NCBI GenBank assembly: GCA_035606355.1
Contig: DATNFO010000028.1
Span: 1 to 34,291 of the forward strand
DNA from: Sulfopaludibacter sp035606355
GTDB lineage: Bacteria > Acidobacteriota > Terriglobia > Bryobacterales > Bryobacteraceae
Direction: 5' to 3'
Length of the DNA: 34,291 nucleotides
This document shows positions 8,674 to 18,039 of this stretch, one piece after another. The position numbers and the translations under genes were made by a program. The notes beneath the pieces were generated by a model. That model was not told where the DNA came from. It worked only from the letters and a program-made list of their open reading frames with translations, and made no database searches. The stretch's first letter is position 1; every line of letters starts with the position of its first letter.

Positions 8674-9747
8674 ATGCCCTCTTTTCGCGTGGAGACACCC
8701 ACGCGGTGCTACAACGCCACCGTGGAGCGCGGGATTATCGGCCGTGCCGCCGCGTTTCTGCCGCCGAAATCCGGAAAACTGTTCGTGGTTTCCACGGAGG
8801 ATGTCTGGCGTCATCAGGGCGCCAAACTGGCCGGCGCCCTCAGTGGGGTGGCCTATGAGGTGCTGCACCTGCCGGGCGGCGAAGAGAACAAGCGCCTGGC
8901 TCCGCTGGAGGTTCTGGCGGAGCAGATGCTGCATCGTGGCGCGGACCGCAGCGGCACGGTAATCGCATTCGGCGGCGGCATCGTCAACGATATGGCAGGT
9001 TTTCTCGCGGCGATCTTCATGCGCGGCATTCCCGTGGTGCAGATCCCCACGACGCTGCTGGCGCAGGTGGATGCAGCCGTCGGTGGCAAGACCGGCGTCA
9101 ACCTGGCAAGCGGGAAGAACCTCATCGGCAGCTTTCATCAGCCCTCCGCCGTGCTGATCGATCCCGCGGCGCTGGAGACGCTGCCGGAACGCGAGTATCG
9201 CGCCGGCCTCTACGAGATCGTCAAAGCGGGCATCATTCGCGATGCCGGGTTGTTCCGATTCCTGGACGAGCATGCCGATGACGTGCTGGCGCGCCAGCCG
9301 GACGCCGTGGATCGCATCATTGCCGATTCCGTCCGCATGAAGTGCGAAGTGGTGAGCGGCGACGAGCGCGAGACGGACCTGCGCCGCATCCTGAATTACG
9401 GACACACCTTCGGGCACGCGCTCGAGGCCGAGACGAAGTACACGCGCTTCCTGCATGGCGAGGCAGTGGCGTGGGGTATGCGCGCCGCGGCGTATTTGGG
9501 CGAGATGACCGGCTATTTGTCCGCCGAGGATGCGGTCGAGATTCTCGCGTTGATTCGACGCTATGGGCCGATTCCGCCGGTGGACGGCATCTCGCAGGAG
9601 AACCTCTTCGCGCGTCTCGTGCACGATAAGAAAACGGTGCAGGGCAAGGTCCATTTCGTGCTGCCGGTGCGCATAGGCGAAGTGAAAGTGGTCGCGGGGG
9701 TGGACGAGAAAGCCGTCCGCGAGGCCATCTCCGCGGCTATGTCATGA
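8674..9747 (+). CDS. aroB: 3-dehydroquinate synthase
   Basis: This 357-aa protein converts DAHP to 3-dehydroquinate in the shikimate pathway, with NAD+ and a divalent metal. The start at 8674 (MPSFRVETPTRCY) is preferred over the longer frame from 8605 because it gives the family length and leaves room for a divergent promoter. Visible motifs are GGEENKR (68-74), GGGIVNDMAGF (100-110), PTTLLAQVDAAVGGKTG (125-141) and the metal ligands within YEIVKAG, NYGHTFGHALE and LHGEAVAWG. The stop overlaps the menG start by 4 bp, so the two are translationally coupled. No unusual residues were noticed. Confidence 0.96.
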   Translation: MPSFRVETPTRCYNATVERGIIGRAAAFLPPKSGKLFVVSTEDVWRHQGAKLAGALSGVAYEVLHLPGGEENKRLAPLEVLAEQMLHRGADRSGTVIAFGGGIVNDMAGFLAAIFMRGIPVVQIPTTLLAQVDAAVGGKTGVNLASGKNLIGSFHQPSAVLIDPAALETLPEREYRAGLYEIVKAGIIRDAGLFRFLDEHADDVLARQPDAVDRIIADSVRMKCEVVSGDERETDLRRILNYGHTFGHALEAETKYTRFLHGEAVAWGMRAAAYLGEMTGYLSAEDAVEILALIRRYGPIPPVDGISQENLFARLVHDKKTVQGKVHFVLPVRIGEVKVVAGVDEKAVREAISAAMS

Positions 9748-10502
9748 GCGGAACCACTCCGCAGGGAACGCGCAGCGAGCAAGAGGCGGCAAATTGGGTG
9801 CGCGGCATGTTCGGCCGTGTGGCGCCTCGCTACGATCTGGCGAATCACCTGCTCTCCTTCAATATCGATCGCTACTGGCGGGCGCATACGGTCCGGCGCG
9901 TGCGCACGGTTCTCGAGCGGCCGGACGCGCGCGTGCTCGATATCTGCTGTGGCACGGGCGATCTGGTGCTTGCGCTGGAAAGAGCTCGCGGCGCGGTGGT
10001 TTGGGGTTCCGATTTTTGTCATCCGATGCTGGTGGCGGCGCGGCGAAAGGCGGCGGACCGGCGGGCGCGCGCCTTCCTCTTCGAAAGCGATGCATTGCGA
10101 TTGCCGGTGCGGGACGGGTCGCTGGATTTGATTACGGTGGCGTTCGGCTTCCGGAATCTGGCGAACTACCAGGCGGGATTGGCGGAGATGCGGCGCGCTC
10201 TGCGGCCCGGGGGTATGGCCGCGATTCTGGAATTCTCGCAGCCTCCGAACGCTGCCTTCCGCGCGCTGTACGAATTCTACTCGCGGCGGATTTTGCCGCT
10301 GATCGGGGGCGCGTTGTCGGGGAGCCGCGATGCGTACACCTACCTGCCGGAGAGCGTCCGAAAATTTCCGACCGCGCCGGCTCTGGCGGACGATATGAAA
10401 GCTGCGGGCTTCAGCGGCGTCGAATTCGAGTATTTAACCGGCGGAATTGTGGCGCTGCATTTGGGAATAACGGCCGGACTCCCAGCCGATCGCAAAATCT
10501 GA
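9744..10502 (+). CDS. menG: Demethylmenaquinone methyltransferase (UbiE/MenG family)
   Basis: This 252-aa SAM-dependent methyltransferase carries out the final C-methylation of the quinone ring. Signatures are the N-terminal MFGRVAPRYDLANHLLSFNID, the SAM-binding VLDICCGTGDL, the YxxxFG-like VAFGFRNLANY and the C-terminal GGIVALHLG. The family methylates both demethylmenaquinone and the ubiquinone precursor. MenG is inferred because acidobacteria mainly use menaquinone. It overlaps aroB by 4 bp, and coupling of shikimate and quinone genes is logical because chorismate feeds menaquinone synthesis. It ends shortly before a hairpin at 10514-10528 and faces the convergent DUF2103 gene. Confidence 0.92.
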   Translation: MSGTTPQGTRSEQEAANWVRGMFGRVAPRYDLANHLLSFNIDRYWRAHTVRRVRTVLERPDARVLDICCGTGDLVLALERARGAVVWGSDFCHPMLVAARRKAADRRARAFLFESDALRLPVRDGSLDLITVAFGFRNLANYQAGLAEMRRALRPGGMAAILEFSQPPNAAFRALYEFYSRRILPLIGGALSGSRDAYTYLPESVRKFPTAPALADDMKAAGFSGVEFEYLTGGIVALHLGITAGLPADRKI

Positions 10503-10513
10503 TTTGTGACCCG

Positions 10514-10528
10514 GGGAGCCAAGCTCCC
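10514..10528. terminator. Short GC hairpin between convergent genes
   Basis: GGGAGC and GCTCCC with a CAA loop lie in the 25-bp gap between the menG stop and the DUF2103 stop. The position suits a bidirectional terminator, but there is no T-tract on either side, so the call is modest. Confidence 0.4.
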
Positions 10529-10824
10529 TACTCAGCCCCCGCCTTTCTGACCGCGGCTTCTACCTGTTCCTTCGTCCAATCCGTGCTGATGAAGAGCTCC
10601 TGACGTGCTCCCGCGCTCAGGGCGATAGCTTTCCAGCCGTTCTGCGTCGGCACGGTTACGCGCATTTTCACCTTTCCGCGAGCATCGCGCACCGGTCGAA
10701 TCACTCCCGGGATCACGCTACGAATCTCCGGATTCGCCCGCAGCAACTCTTCGAGAATCTCGCGCACGCCATCAATGATGCTGTGCTCGATCTTCAGCCG
10801 GTCTTTGGCCGTTCTCAGGCGCAT
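10528..10824 (-). CDS. DUF2103-like small protein
   Basis: This 98-aa protein begins with RLKIEHSIIDGVREILEELLRANPEIRSVIPGVIRPV. It recalls the DUF2103 family (annotated as predicted metal-binding) in its H-S-x-x-x-G...L.......PEI..V.PG.I pattern. The remainder has alternating beta-like stretches (KVKMRVTVPTQNGWKAIALSAG, QELFIST) and a C-terminal helix. The Cys residues expected of a metal site are absent here; only one His is visible. The start codon follows the pcm stop directly (10825-10827), so both genes are probably one transcript. No function can be assigned. Confidence 0.55.
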   Translation of the reverse strand: MRLRTAKDRLKIEHSIIDGVREILEELLRANPEIRSVIPGVIRPVRDARGKVKMRVTVPTQNGWKAIALSAGARQELFISTDWTKEQVEAAVRKAGAE

Positions 10825-11478
10825 TTACTTCCACCCCCCTCCGCCGCGCAGCGGGACAAACCGGCAGGTTGTGGCAACTTGCTCTTCGAAACGGTCGCCG
10901 CGCCTGCGGATGACGATCAGTTCCTGGTCATCGAGGCTGCCGACGGGCGCTACCAGCCTTCCCCCATCGGCGAGTTCATCAAGGAGCGGTCGCGGGATTC
11001 TGGGCGCTCCGGCGGCGACCGCGATGGCGTCGTACGGCGCCAGTTCGGGGTACCCGCGCGTGCCATCCCCGGCGATTGCGAGCACGTTTGCATCAAGGCC
11101 CGTGCGATGCAGATTGTGCGCGGCGAAAGCGGAAAGCTCGGGAATCAGTTCAAGGGTAACCACGTGCGCCGCGAGGCGTCCCAGCACCGCGGCGGCGTAT
11201 CCGCACCCGGTCCCGACCTCGAGCACGCGGTCACCGGGAGTGAGTTCCATGCGTTCCGCCATGAGCGCCACCATATACGGCTGCGAGATCGTCTGCCCGT
11301 AGCCGATGGGTACCGGTTCATCGGCGTATGCGCCTGCGCGCCACCGCTCCGGCACGAATTCCTCGCGAGGAATCGCGAGCATGGCTTCCAGCACGCGCTC
11401 ATCGGCGATGCCGCGGCGCACCAACTGCGTGTGTACCATTTCGCGCCGCAACGCCGGAAAATCCGGAAGTTGATTCAC
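10825..11478 (-). CDS. pcm: Protein-L-isoaspartate O-methyltransferase
   Basis: This ~217-aa cytoplasmic methyltransferase repairs isoaspartyl residues in damaged proteins. Signatures are MVHTQLVRRGI near the N-terminus, PIGYGQTISQPYMVALM (the substrate-recognition segment), the SAM motif VLEVGTGCGYAAAVLG and VTLELIPELSAFA. The frame stays open back to 11892, but that part lies inside the icd gene on the other strand and is not conserved-looking. A GTG at 11478 (VNQLPDFPALRREMV) gives the family length. An ATG at 11439 is an alternative. If the GTG is used, only 21 bp separate it from the divergent icd start. DUF2103 follows without a gap. Confidence 0.9.
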   Translation of the reverse strand: MNQLPDFPALRREMVHTQLVRRGIADERVLEAMLAIPREEFVPERWRAGAYADEPVPIGYGQTISQPYMVALMAERMELTPGDRVLEVGTGCGYAAAVLGRLAAHVVTLELIPELSAFAAHNLHRTGLDANVLAIAGDGTRGYPELAPYDAIAVAAGAPRIPRPLLDELADGGRLVAPVGSLDDQELIVIRRRGDRFEEQVATTCRFVPLRGGGGWK

Positions 11479-11486
11479 CCCAACTT

Positions 11487-11493
11487 TATAATA
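11487..11493. promoter_or_regulatory. Overlapping divergent -10 elements for icd and pcm
   Basis: TATAAT (11487-11492, plus strand) ends seven bases before the icd ATG at 11500. On the minus strand TATTAT (11493-11488) ends nine bases before the GTG proposed for pcm at 11478. Both transcripts would have leaders of zero to about three bases. No clear -35 was seen on either side. Spacing argues for leaderless messages, but transcription start data are needed. Confidence 0.45.
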
Positions 11494-11499
11494 GCTGTG

Positions 11500-12519
<1,020 letters not shown>

Positions 12520-12539
12520 GCGAACTCCGTTGCCACGTG

Positions 12540-12562
12540 CCGACAGGAATTCTTCCTGTCGG
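12540..12562. repeat. Dispersed 23-bp palindrome (REP-like), copy 1
   Basis: Ten-base arms CCGACAGGAA and TTCCTGTCGG are separated by 3 bp. Two further copies lie at 25017-25039 and 25176-25198 in opposite orientation. Homology extends into the flanks (CACGTG on the left, GTCGCGCGGAGC on the right), so the repeated unit is about 40 bp. It lies between icd and the transglutaminase gene and could act as a terminator for icd. Confidence 0.8.
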
Positions 12563-12607
12563 GTCGCGCGGAGCCGGGTTCATTCGCGGGATTGATACAC
12601 TGGTTCT

Positions 12608-14722
12608 ATGGCGCGCGTGGACTCCAGCGCCGCGGTTTCCGTCGAGCGGTTCTTCCAATTTTCGGTCCTGGGGCTGGTGGCCAGCGGATATCTCGCTGTC
12701 GCCGGTTCGGGCTACCTGGACACTGCGACCATCGTGCTTACGGCCGCCGGTTTGCTGCTCCGCGCTTTGCTGGTTTGCGGCGTGGTGCGCATCGATTTTT
12801 CGCCGCGCCTGGTGACCGGCCTCACCCTCGCCTACATGGCTTTTTTCGGCGTGGATTATCTCGCCCTCTCGCGAAGTTTCCTCTCGGCAACCGTGCATCT
12901 CCTGTTTTTTCTGGCGGTCGTGAAAGTGCTCACGTCCGCGACGAACCGCGACTACCTGTACACGGCTGTGATCGCGTTCCTGGAACTGCTCGCCGGAGCG
13001 ATCCTTTCCATCAGCCTGAACTTCTTTGCCTTTCTCGCGTTGTTCCTGTTGTTCGCGATCGCGGCGCTCACCAGTGCGGAGATCCGCAGGAGCCTGGCCA
13101 AGTCGCCTGCCATCTCACGCCACGGTTTGCGGCGTTTCCATCCGAGATTGGGGGCACTGGCGGCGGCAGCCACCAGCGGAATTCTGGTGCTCACCGCCGG
13201 GTTTTTCTTCTTCCTGCCGCGCACCGCCGACGCGGCGTTCGCCCGATTCATCAATCACCGCATCTTCGTTCCCGGACTCTCCAATCACGTGACCCTCGGC
13301 GAAATCGGCGAGATCAAAACCAGCTCTCAGCCGGTGATGCACATCAAGGTTTACAGCTCCGCGCTGCCGAACGGCTTAAAGTGGCGCGGCGGCGGCTTGG
13401 TGGAGTTCGACGGTAAGCGGTGGTTTAATCCGCATCCTCGAATGGAGCCGCTGATCGCGCCGAGCGGACACTTCATCATTCCGGGCCGCTTGCGCCGCGA
13501 AGGCACTCGGATCAGCTACATTGTGGACCTGGACGCCATCGATACCGACGCGCTGTTCTTCGCCGGCAGTCCGGAACAACTCGACATGCGCCAGTACTCG
13601 ATGGTGAAGACGGAGACGGACAGCTACCGTCTCGGTCACACGCCTCCGCCGGGATTTCATTACGAGGCGTACAGCCTGCTGGAACAGGACGCGGCACTGC
13701 CCGACCACGAACCCGAATTGCCGCCCGAGCAGCGTGCGGAGAGTCTGCAACTGCCGCCTCTGGATCCGCGGATTTCGGCGTTGGCGCGCCAAATGACCGC
13801 GCAGGCGGCGAGCGATTTCGAGCGGGCTCGCGCCGTGGAACAGCACCTGCGCACGGATTTCGGCTACACCCTGACGCTCCCCGACCATGAGCCTGCCGAT
13901 CCCCTGGCCTACTTCCTGTTCACGCGCAAAAAGGGTCACTGCGAGTACTTCGCTTCGGCGATGGCAGTGATGCTGCGGACCCTCGGCATACCCGCGCGGC
14001 TCGCCACCGGATTCCAAAGCGGCATATACAACCCGATCACGGACCTGTGGCTGATTCGCGCGTCCGATGCCCACTCCTGGGTGGAAGCGTGGATTCCCGG
14101 TCGCGGCTGGACTACATTTGACCCTACGCCGCCGGATCCGAATCCGCGCGCCGTGGGCTTCCTGACCAAGGCGGGCCTATACCTGGACGCCGCCGAGACG
14201 TTCTGGCAGGAGTGGGTGGTGAGCTACGACCCCGGTCATCAGGGCGCGCTCGCCGATAGCCTGGAGCAGCGCGCCAACGGGCTCGGCATTCGCTGGTTCG
14301 ACACGCTCTCCGGCGCTCCCGAGCGCTGGGACGGACTGGCAGTTGCGTTCGCCCGCATCTACGGGTTGCGCATCGCCATGGTGCTGGCGATCGGCGCGTT
14401 TGTGTGGCTCTTTGGCCCACCGCTGCTGCGCGTTGTGCGATTGCGGCGGCGCGTGAGCCGCGTTCGCCGCGGACACGCCAGCGTGGCCGATGCGACGGTG
14501 CTTTACGACCGCATGCTGCACATCCTGAAGCGCCGCGGCTATCAGAAGCCGGCCTGGTTCACGCCGCTGGAGTTCGCCGCATCCCTGCCCGTGCCGGTCG
14601 GCGACACGGTCGCCGAGTTCACGTCCGCATATAACGCGATGCGGTTTGGCGGACGCACCGATGTGGCGGCGGACCTTTCGCGGCTGCTCGACGACCTGCA
14701 GCGGCAGGATCGTCACGCATGA
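12608..14722 (+). CDS. TgpA-like transglutaminase membrane protein (DUF3488-transglutaminase-DUF4129)
   Basis: This 704-aa protein has about six N-terminal membrane helices (roughly residues 15-215), then an extracytoplasmic part with a transglutaminase-like cysteine-protease fold, one more helix near 575-600, and a C-terminal cytoplasmic DUF4129-like tail. The papain-like triad is visible: Cys445 in KGHCEYF, His489 in DAHSWVEAW and Asp505 in TFDPTPP. TgpA of Pseudomonas aeruginosa, the known relative, has transglutaminase activity in the periplasm and is essential there. Substrates in acidobacteria are unknown. It overlaps the next gene (DUF2339) by 4 bp. In many genomes TgpA follows MoxR and DUF58 genes; these are not present here. 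Confidence 0.87.
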   Translation: MARVDSSAAVSVERFFQFSVLGLVASGYLAVAGSGYLDTATIVLTAAGLLLRALLVCGVVRIDFSPRLVTGLTLAYMAFFGVDYLALSRSFLSATVHLLFFLAVVKVLTSATNRDYLYTAVIAFLELLAGAILSISLNFFAFLALFLLFAIAALTSAEIRRSLAKSPAISRHGLRRFHPRLGALAAAATSGILVLTAGFFFFLPRTADAAFARFINHRIFVPGLSNHVTLGEIGEIKTSSQPVMHIKVYSSALPNGLKWRGGGLVEFDGKRWFNPHPRMEPLIAPSGHFIIPGRLRREGTRISYIVDLDAIDTDALFFAGSPEQLDMRQYSMVKTETDSYRLGHTPPPGFHYEAYSLLEQDAALPDHEPELPPEQRAESLQLPPLDPRISALARQMTAQAASDFERARAVEQHLRTDFGYTLTLPDHEPADPLAYFLFTRKKGHCEYFASAMAVMLRTLGIPARLATGFQSGIYNPITDLWLIRASDAHSWVEAWIPGRGWTTFDPTPPDPNPRAVGFLTKAGLYLDAAETFWQEWVVSYDPGHQGALADSLEQRANGLGIRWFDTLSGAPERWDGLAVAFARIYGLRIAMVLAIGAFVWLFGPPLLRVVRLRRRVSRVRRGHASVADATVLYDRMLHILKRRGYQKPAWFTPLEFAASLPVPVGDTVAEFTSAYNAMRFGGRTDVAADLSRLLDDLQRQDRHA

Positions 14723-16701
14723 CGCCGGAGGAGTTGGAACGCTTCGCCGCGCTCGAACGACGGGTCGCTGAACTGGAGGCGCGACTGAATCGGCCTGAGC
14801 CCGCTCCGGTGCGGTTGCATCCGATGCCGCCGCGGCCGTCGCCGCCGCCTGGTCCGCCGGTGTCTTCGCCGGTATCTCGGCCGGCGGCTGTAACTGCCCC
14901 GCCCGCCGCGCGCCCCATGTCACCAGAGACCGCACCTATGGAGTGGCTCAGCCGCATCGCGGCGGTGACCGTGGTACTGGCGCTGGCTTTCTTCTTCGAC
15001 TACGCGTTTCAGAACCACTGGATCGGCGAGACGGGCCGCGTCCTGCTTGGCCTCCTCTGCGGTGCGGCGGCAGTGTTCTTCGGCGATCGCTTCTGGAGCA
15101 AGGGCCAGCGGGCGTTCGGGCAGTCGCTGGCCGCCGCGGGAATCGCGTTCTTTTACCTGTCGTTCTGGGCGGCGTTCGCGCTGTATCGTCTGGCGCCGCA
15201 ACCGGTAGCTTTCGCGCTGATGTTGCTGACCACGGTGGGCGCGGGCGCGCTGGCGTTTCGCTTCGGCGGACCGGCGGTGGCCATGCTCGGGTTGGCGGGT
15301 GGCTACGCGACGCCCCTGCTGCTGCAGAGCACCGGCCAGCCTTGGTTCCTGCTTGGCTATGCTCTGTTATTGAACATCGGCACCGTTGTTGCCGCGCGGC
15401 GCCGCGATTGGCCGGCCGTAGAAGCGATCGCGCTTGCCGGCAGCACCGTGCTGTATATCTATGCACGCGGCGAAGCGCGCGATGCCGCGGCGGATACCAC
15501 ATTTATCCTGGTCTGCCTGGGCCTGTTCGTCTCGTCTCCCTGGCTGGGCATCGCGATGGCCGAGGTTGTAGTCGCCGCACTGACGATCGCACGGGTATGG
15601 GCGCCTTCGACGGCAGCGCTCGCGACGGCGCTGGTGTGCGCGTGCGCGGGATTAGTGGCGGCCCACCGGCGGCGCTGGTCGCTACTGCCGCTGGGCAGCT
15701 TCGCGGCGTTCTGGTTCGCCTACGTGCTGTGGAGCAGCAGCGCCGAAACGGGCGCCGTCTTTGCGCCGCTTGCCTGGGTCACGCTCGCGTTCCTCATTCT
15801 GCTGGGGTGGAATGTGTTGCCGCGGGCTGAGAGCGCACCAACCCTTTTCGCACCCGAGGCGCTGCTGATTCCGTTCAACGCGGGCTGCTACTTCGCGGCT
15901 GGATACAACCTGCTGCAGCCCGGCTTCCCGCACTGGACGGGACTCTTCGCCGTTGCGACGGCGGCCGTTCACTTTGCTGCCGGCGGGCTTCTTTGGAAGC
16001 GCAATGCCGTGCTGGCCCGGCTCGCGGCGGGTAGCGGACTTGTGCTTCTCGCACTCGCCGTTCCGATTCAGTTCACGGGCTATCCGGTGGCAGTCGCCTG
16101 GTCAGTGGAAGCCGCCGCCATTGCCTGGATCGGGACGCAAGTGCCGGGGTCGAAATTGGTGGCCTCGATCGGCTCGCTCGTCTTGTTCGCGCTGGTGCTG
16201 TTCCACCTCGGCCTCGTCGATAGCGGCCTGGCAACTGGCGCGCTGCTGGCGAATTCACGGTTCTTTGCGTTCGCTGTCGCGGCAATTTCGCTCTGGGCCA
16301 CCGGCTACTGGATCGGCGAGGGAACTGCTGCCGCCGCGGCCTGGATCGCCGGGCATACCGTAATGCTGTGGGGCCTTGGACTGGAAACCGACACGTGGGC
16401 CGCTCGTACTGCTGGTCCGGAAAATGCCCGCAGCCTTTCCAGTGCGGCGTTGAGCGTCGTGGCCGCGGCTTATGCCGTGGTTCTGTTCGCCGGCGGCACG
16501 GCCCGCCGCCACGACCTCACCCGGCGCCTCGGCATTGTCTTGATTGGGCTCGTCATACTGAAGTTATACCTGTATGACGTCTGGTTTCTCGCAGCGCTCT
16601 ATCGAATGGTGGCGTTCGCGATCCTCGGGCTGCTGCTGCTCCTGATCTCGTATCTATACTCGCGCTACCGCGGGTCCATCGAAAGCTGGTGGCGGCCATA
16701 A
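14719..16701 (+). CDS. DUF2339 multi-pass membrane protein
   Basis: This 660-aa protein starts with a short coiled-coil (ELERFAALERRVAELEARLN, residues 4-23) followed by a Pro-rich linker to about residue 70. The rest is almost entirely hydrophobic, with about 18-20 predicted helices. The opening helix WLSRIAAVTVVLALAFFFDYA and the later GQSLAAAGIAFFYLSFWAAF, GGYATPLLL and VLIGLVILKLYLYDVWFL segments match the DUF2339 family. That family has no established function; transport or envelope roles have been suggested for large proteins of this type only by topology. Overlap of 4 bp with the transglutaminase gene implies a shared envelope-related transcript. The last 37 bp overlap a small minus-strand frame. 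Confidence 0.82.
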   Translation: MTPEELERFAALERRVAELEARLNRPEPAPVRLHPMPPRPSPPPGPPVSSPVSRPAAVTAPPAARPMSPETAPMEWLSRIAAVTVVLALAFFFDYAFQNHWIGETGRVLLGLLCGAAAVFFGDRFWSKGQRAFGQSLAAAGIAFFYLSFWAAFALYRLAPQPVAFALMLLTTVGAGALAFRFGGPAVAMLGLAGGYATPLLLQSTGQPWFLLGYALLLNIGTVVAARRRDWPAVEAIALAGSTVLYIYARGEARDAAADTTFILVCLGLFVSSPWLGIAMAEVVVAALTIARVWAPSTAALATALVCACAGLVAAHRRRWSLLPLGSFAAFWFAYVLWSSSAETGAVFAPLAWVTLAFLILLGWNVLPRAESAPTLFAPEALLIPFNAGCYFAAGYNLLQPGFPHWTGLFAVATAAVHFAAGGLLWKRNAVLARLAAGSGLVLLALAVPIQFTGYPVAVAWSVEAAAIAWIGTQVPGSKLVASIGSLVLFALVLFHLGLVDSGLATGALLANSRFFAFAVAAISLWATGYWIGEGTAAAAAWIAGHTVMLWGLGLETDTWAARTAGPENARSLSSAALSVVAAAYAVVLFAGGTARRHDLTRRLGIVLIGLVILKLYLYDVWFLAALYRMVAFAILGLLLLLISYLYSRYRGSIESWWRP

Positions 16702-16832
16702 GCCGCGACGGCCAGGTGCCGTAGCAAATACCAGCACGCCGCAAGTTCGTCGCTGTCAATCGGCCGCGCGCCGTCCAACCGCTCTTTTACCGATTCCAAA
16801 ACCTCCAACCGCTCTTGTGTCAGCGCGTCCAT
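16665..16832 (-). CDS. Small hypothetical protein (55 aa)
   Basis: An ATG at 16832 opens a 55-aa frame, MDALTQERLEVLESVKERL followed by DGARPIDSDELAACWYLLRHLAVAAYG and a short tail. GAGG about six bases upstream is a reasonable ribosome binding site. The composition is amphipathic-helical and unlike the shadow frames around it. It is divergent from flbD and its last 37 bp overlap the DUF2339 gene antisense. No family was recognised. It might be a small regulator or a chance frame; flagellar linkage is only by position. Confidence 0.35.
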   Translation of the reverse strand: MDALTQERLEVLESVKERLDGARPIDSDELAACWYLLRHLAVAAYGRHQLSMDPR

Positions 16833-16864
16833 ACCAACCTCATCGGCGCGGGAAGAATTCGCAT

Positions 16865-16892
16865 TAATGTTTTTCCCGCAATCCGCCGATAT
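16865..16892 (+). promoter_or_regulatory. Sigma-28 (FliA)-like promoter of the flbD-mot operon
   Basis: TAATGTTT (16865-16872) and GCCGATAT (16885-16892) are 12 bp apart. The FliA consensus is TAAAGTTT-N11-GCCGATAA. Predicted transcription starts near 16899, about 13 bases before the flbD ATG, leaving a GGA-containing ribosome binding site. The same octamer precedes fliC. Confidence 0.65.
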
Positions 16893-16911
16893 TCTTCTTG
16901 GAATCTGAAGA

Positions 16912-17133
16912 ATGATCCGGCTTACCCGACTCAACCGCGTGCCGATGGTGCTCAATGCCGATTTAATCGAGCATATCGACGTCACGCCGGACACAGTGAT
17001 CACCCTCACTACGGGTCAGATCCTGCGTGTGCGGGAGACTGCCGACGAGGTGGTGCGGAGAATCATCGAGTTCCGGCGCCGGATCTGCGCACCTGAAGCT
17101 TTAACGGAAACTCCCGACCCGGAGACCGAATAA
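16912..17133 (+). CDS. flbD: FlbD-family flagellar protein
   Basis: This 73-aa protein matches the small FlbD family (not the Caulobacter regulator of the same name). It has MIRLTRLNRVPMVLNADLIEHID, TPDTVITLTTGQILRVRETADEVVRRI and a short acidic tail. FlbD genes commonly sit just before motA/motB in flagellar operons of many phyla. The role is poorly defined and presumed to lie in motor or basal-body assembly. It begins the flagellar block and is followed by motA after 3 bp. A FliA-like promoter lies 20 bp upstream. Confidence 0.9.
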   Translation: MIRLTRLNRVPMVLNADLIEHIDVTPDTVITLTTGQILRVRETADEVVRRIIEFRRRICAPEALTETPDPETE

Positions 17134-17136
17134 ACC

Positions 17137-18039
17137 ATGGCAGCCGCACCTCAAAGCGCACCGGCACCCGCTCCGGCTCCGGCCACCTCCAAAACGAAGG
17201 TCAAGAAACGGCCGTCCGCGCGGCCCGATGTGGCGACGTTGGGCGGCATCGCGCTCGCAGTTGCGGGAATCGTGGGCGGCCTGGTTCTGGAAAAAGGCAG
17301 CATTCAGGATATCGCTCAAGGGACTGCGGCGATGATCGTTCTCGGCGGCACCTTCGGCGCGGTGCTGGTCACAAATCCGCTGGACGTCGTGCTGCGGGCG
17401 TTTGCCGGTTTGCGCAATGTGTTCTTTGAAGCTGCCGCCCCCGCCACGGACACAATCGAAGCGTTGATCCAATTTGCAACGAAGTCGCGCAAGCATGGCA
17501 TCGTCAGTCTGGAAACGGACGCGGCCGCCATCACCGACCCTTTCTTCAAAAAAGCGTTGAATCTGGCGGTGGACGGCACCGATTTGCAGGAAATCCGAAA
17601 AATGATGGAGATCGATATCGCCCTCGGCGAGCAGGCATCGGAAGCAGAGGCCAAGGTCTGGGAAGCCGCCGGAGGGTATTCGCCGACCATCGGCATTATC
17701 GGCGCGGTGTTGGGGCTCATACAGGTGATGAAACACCTGGAGGACATCAAAGAAGTGGGGCACGGCATTGCGGTAGCGTTCGTGGCAACGGTGTACGGGG
17801 TGGCTTCGGCCAACATTTTCTTCCTGCCGGTCGCCAATAAGCTGCGGGCTCGCACGCGTCAGGCGATCATTCTGAAGGATCTGACGCTGGAAGGCGTGAT
17901 CGGAATCGTCGAAGGGCTGAACCCGACGCTGATTCGCATGAAGCTGGAGACATTTAGTCCGGCGCCTGTGAAGAAGAAGAGTCCGAAGGCCGCAAAGAAA
18001 GCCGCCGGTCCCGAGCCGGCCGCGGGAGCCAAAAAATGA
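17137..18039 (+). CDS. motA: Flagellar motor stator protein MotA
   Basis: This 300-aa stator subunit forms the ion channel with MotB. Membrane segments include TLGGIALAVAGIVGGLVLE (about 33-51), GTAAMIVLGGTFGAVLVTNP, and the conserved pair GGYSPTIGIIGAVLGLIQVM (with the essential Pro) and GIAVAFVATVYGVASANIFFLPVANKL. A cytoplasmic loop with charged residues lies between. Unusual are a ~30-residue Ala/Pro/Lys-rich N-terminal extension and a Lys/Ala/Pro-rich C-terminal tail. The family start is usually close to RPDVATLGG, so a later start was considered, but the ATG at 17137 follows flbD by 3 bp. The stop overlaps the motB start by 4 bp. Confidence 0.94.
   Translation: MAAAPQSAPAPAPAPATSKTKVKKRPSARPDVATLGGIALAVAGIVGGLVLEKGSIQDIAQGTAAMIVLGGTFGAVLVTNPLDVVLRAFAGLRNVFFEAAAPATDTIEALIQFATKSRKHGIVSLETDAAAITDPFFKKALNLAVDGTDLQEIRKMMEIDIALGEQASEAEAKVWEAAGGYSPTIGIIGAVLGLIQVMKHLEDIKEVGHGIAVAFVATVYGVASANIFFLPVANKLRARTRQAIILKDLTLEGVIGIVEGLNPTLIRMKLETFSPAPVKKKSPKAAKKAAGPEPAAGAKK

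Noticed and set aside
7834..9654. 606-aa minus-strand frame across aroB and nadB
   Set aside because: Antisense to aroB in one half and a shifted frame of nadB in the other; no family features.
10783..11499. Long N-terminal extension of the isocitrate dehydrogenase frame
   Set aside because: The extra ~240 codons are antisense to pcm, which carries clear methyltransferase motifs, and the IDH family starts at 11500. High GC keeps stops rare.
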